Below are positions 62,601-64,000 of a stretch of 64,000 bases of DNA, piece after piece. The DNA comes from Symbiodinium natans (Eukaryota > Sar > Dinophyceae > Suessiales > Symbiodiniaceae). Position 1 is the stretch's first letter; each line of letters begins with the position of its first letter. A model generated the notes under the pieces. It ran no database searches and was not told the DNA's origin. It saw only the letters and a program-made list of their open reading frames with translations. Position numbers and translations under genes: made by a program. The stretch lies in NCBI GenBank assembly GCA_905221605.1, contig CAJNDS010000447.1:888889-952888 (forward strand), written 5' to 3'.

Positions 62601-63148
62601 CCGTGCCGACGACCTTCCCCCATGGTCGGTTGTCGACCTTGTCGACCGTGCAGGTACAGATGACCTCCCCCCATGCAGAAAGCAGCCGTGCCAACATCCC
62701 ACGCGCAGGTACACATGACTCCCCCCCCCCATGGGCGGAAAGCAGCCGTGCGCCGCGGACACTCGCTGCGTCTACCGACCCGGATTGGGATGACATCCCC
62801 CCATGGCACCGACCCGGAATGGGGAGGAGATCCAGCGGTGGCGAGTAGCACCTATTTTGCGCAGGACTGCCCATAAGGGCCCGAGTCATGGTCGCGAATT
62901 AGGGAAGCTCTGGCGCACGCGACTTTGCAAAGACAAAAGCTTACTGCTGCGCTTGTTGCTTCGCTTGGCAGACATATCGCAAACCTTGCAGTTGAGATTT
63001 CGACTTGGCTTCAAACTTTCGCCTCCGGTTGTGCTTGCTGCTCGCGTAACCTGACAGGTCTCTTCCGCTCGCCGAGAGGATGACGGACGGCTAACATGCC
63101 CGCGACTTTGCAAACACAAGAGCTTACGGCTGTGCTTCTTGCTTCAGT
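62601..63148. other. Intergenic with short direct repeats
   Basis: CAGGTACAGATGACCTCCCC...GAAAGCAGCCGTGC recurs imperfectly (62,651-62,692 and 62,705-62,752). CGACTTTGCAAAGACAAAAG with following sequence at about 62,929-62,985 recurs at about 63,105-63,150. Confidence 0.5.
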
Positions 63149-63734
63149 TTGCATGCGCATCAGCAGCTCTGGGCTCAGAAACGTGGTCACACTGTATACG
63201 CAAAGAATATATTTGTTATTGAATGCTTCGACGCCATGTCCAGGAAGCTTCCAGATTCGTTGCTCGGAAGCATGACTGGCGCACTGGGCAATCACGATGT
63301 CATCGACGAATTCTCCGTTGCCATGAGAGATCTCGACCAGCACGACCAGCGACACCTCGCGGAGATCGTTGCACTGAATGTTCTGCGCCGACAGCTGACA
63401 AACGAACATGGTGCTCGGGCCCCCGTGACTGACAGGCAAGAGTACCTCATGATCACGGTGAGTTTTCTTCAGTTGACGAGCACGAACGATGTCACCGCCG
63501 GAGGACACGAACTTCAACGATGTGGGCAGCAAGGTCCGGGCGCTTCGAGCTGCAGCAGATGCGCTGAAATACGCAGGGACCACCAGCGCGGACGTCAGCG
63601 GCGATCCTGCTGCTGCTGCCACAGCGTCGCTCGACCAACCTGAGCCCGACCCGGTGCCGCTCATGGCCGAAGCTCCCACGGCCAGCGTATCTTGTACTGA
63701 GAAGCGCAAGAGAAATCCCCCTCCTATCGCCTAA
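63149..63734 (+). CDS. Hypothetical protein, possibly two exons
   Basis: A plus-strand frame 63,149-63,643 has a coding-like section (NIFVIECFDAMSRKLPDSLL, VIDEFSVAMRDLDQHDQRHL, EIVALNVLRRQLTNEHGA) that loses character after about 63,455. An ATG frame at 63,489-63,734 (SPPEDTNFNDVGSKVRALRA, then a Pro/Ala tail ending KRKRNPPPIA) looks coding after it. GTGAGT at 63,459 could be a donor, but no good acceptor leads into the second frame. No family recognised. The antisense frame across this region is also long, which lowers confidence. Confidence 0.35.
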
Positions 63735-63956
63735 GAGCATCTCAAACGACTGGCTGGTCGCCTCGACCCGGATTGGGAAGAGGGATGTTGGCCTGTCTCT
63801 GGTGAGTGTACAGGGCTTGTACCTGAGCAGCCACTGATCGGATCGGCCTCTGTTTAAGGCGGCGGTCGCCTTAGTGTCTGTGTGTGCGTGTGCATCGTTG
63901 CGTGTGCGAGTGCGCGGCTGTATTTCTGTGTGCTTCTGGACAGAGCAGACACAAAG
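63735..63956. other. 3' flank
   Basis: Carries the second copy of GTCGCCTCGACCCGG-type sequence (63,767-63,792) and a GTGTGCG-rich stretch. No gene seen. Confidence 0.4.
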
Positions 63957-63960
63957 AGAT

Positions 63961-64000
<40 letters not shown>
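63957..64000. repeat. (GA)n dinucleotide repeat
   Basis: An AGAG run reaching the window edge; true length unknown. Confidence 0.95.

Noticed and set aside
63011..63709. 232-residue minus-strand protein
   Set aside because: The plus-strand frames across it are more coding-like; kept as unlikely alternative.

Overview
The window looks like nuclear DNA of a dinoflagellate, most likely Symbiodiniaceae-like. The evidence is an interstitial array of TTTAGGG telomere-type repeats, genes split by short introns whose acceptors are usually followed by G (AG|G) and some of whose donors are GC, retroelement pieces carrying the dinoflagellate-style 'VGEAxNPGP' motif, very long simple-sequence tracts, and a high density of retrotransposons. 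No bacterial-style operons, rRNA or tRNA genes were recognised.

Layout. (1) 0-6 kb: a non-LTR (LINE-type) retrotransposon on the minus strand, with a Cys-repeat ORF1 and an endonuclease/reverse-transcriptase ORF2. Its 5' end abuts a 34-bp minisatellite that surrounds a 260-bp TTTAGGG array (6-7.2 kb). (2) 7.5-15.8 kb: minisatellites, two converging RT pseudogene fragments, a 66-bp GC-rich repeat family and a (CTT)n tract. (3) 16-31 kb: host-like DNA in which intron-split genes can be pieced together on the minus strand: a two-domain glyoxalase-I/VOC protein (about 21.8-23.1 kb) and a CYP74-clan-like cytochrome P450 (about 27.5-30.1 kb), separated by degenerate telomere-like CCCTAAA spacers. 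(4) 31.2-32.5 kb: 8-bp and 6-bp simple repeats. (5) 33.5-36.2 kb: a multi-exon minus-strand gene for a TIR-like multi-pass membrane protein. (6) 38.4-39.3 kb: an unrecognised minus-strand coding region.

The last third is dominated by two large retroelements, both on the minus strand. At 39,401-49,989 lies a complete Ty1/copia-type LTR retrotransposon: 211-bp LTRs that look identical, a 5-bp TCAAA target duplication, a primer-binding site that overlaps the gag start codon, Gag with an N-terminal membrane/metal-binding module, protease, integrase, RT and RNase H, and a roughly 760-residue extension after RNase H. It is peppered with a frame-independent YAGGA motif. At 51,481-61,383 lies a tyrosine-recombinase retrotransposon with A1-ORFs-B1A2-B2 split direct repeats. 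Its gene order is unusual: ADP-ribosyltransferase-like ORF, recombinase, Gag, then methyltransferase-like/RT/RNase H. Gag is separated from the RT polyprotein by a single in-frame UGA in UGA-CUAG context.

To the right of these lie a kinase-like gene (61.9-62.6 kb) and a weakly supported small gene (63.1-63.7 kb). I consider the split-direct-repeat element and the extended copia element the strongest candidates for undescribed systems. All homology statements are from motif reading, not database searches.
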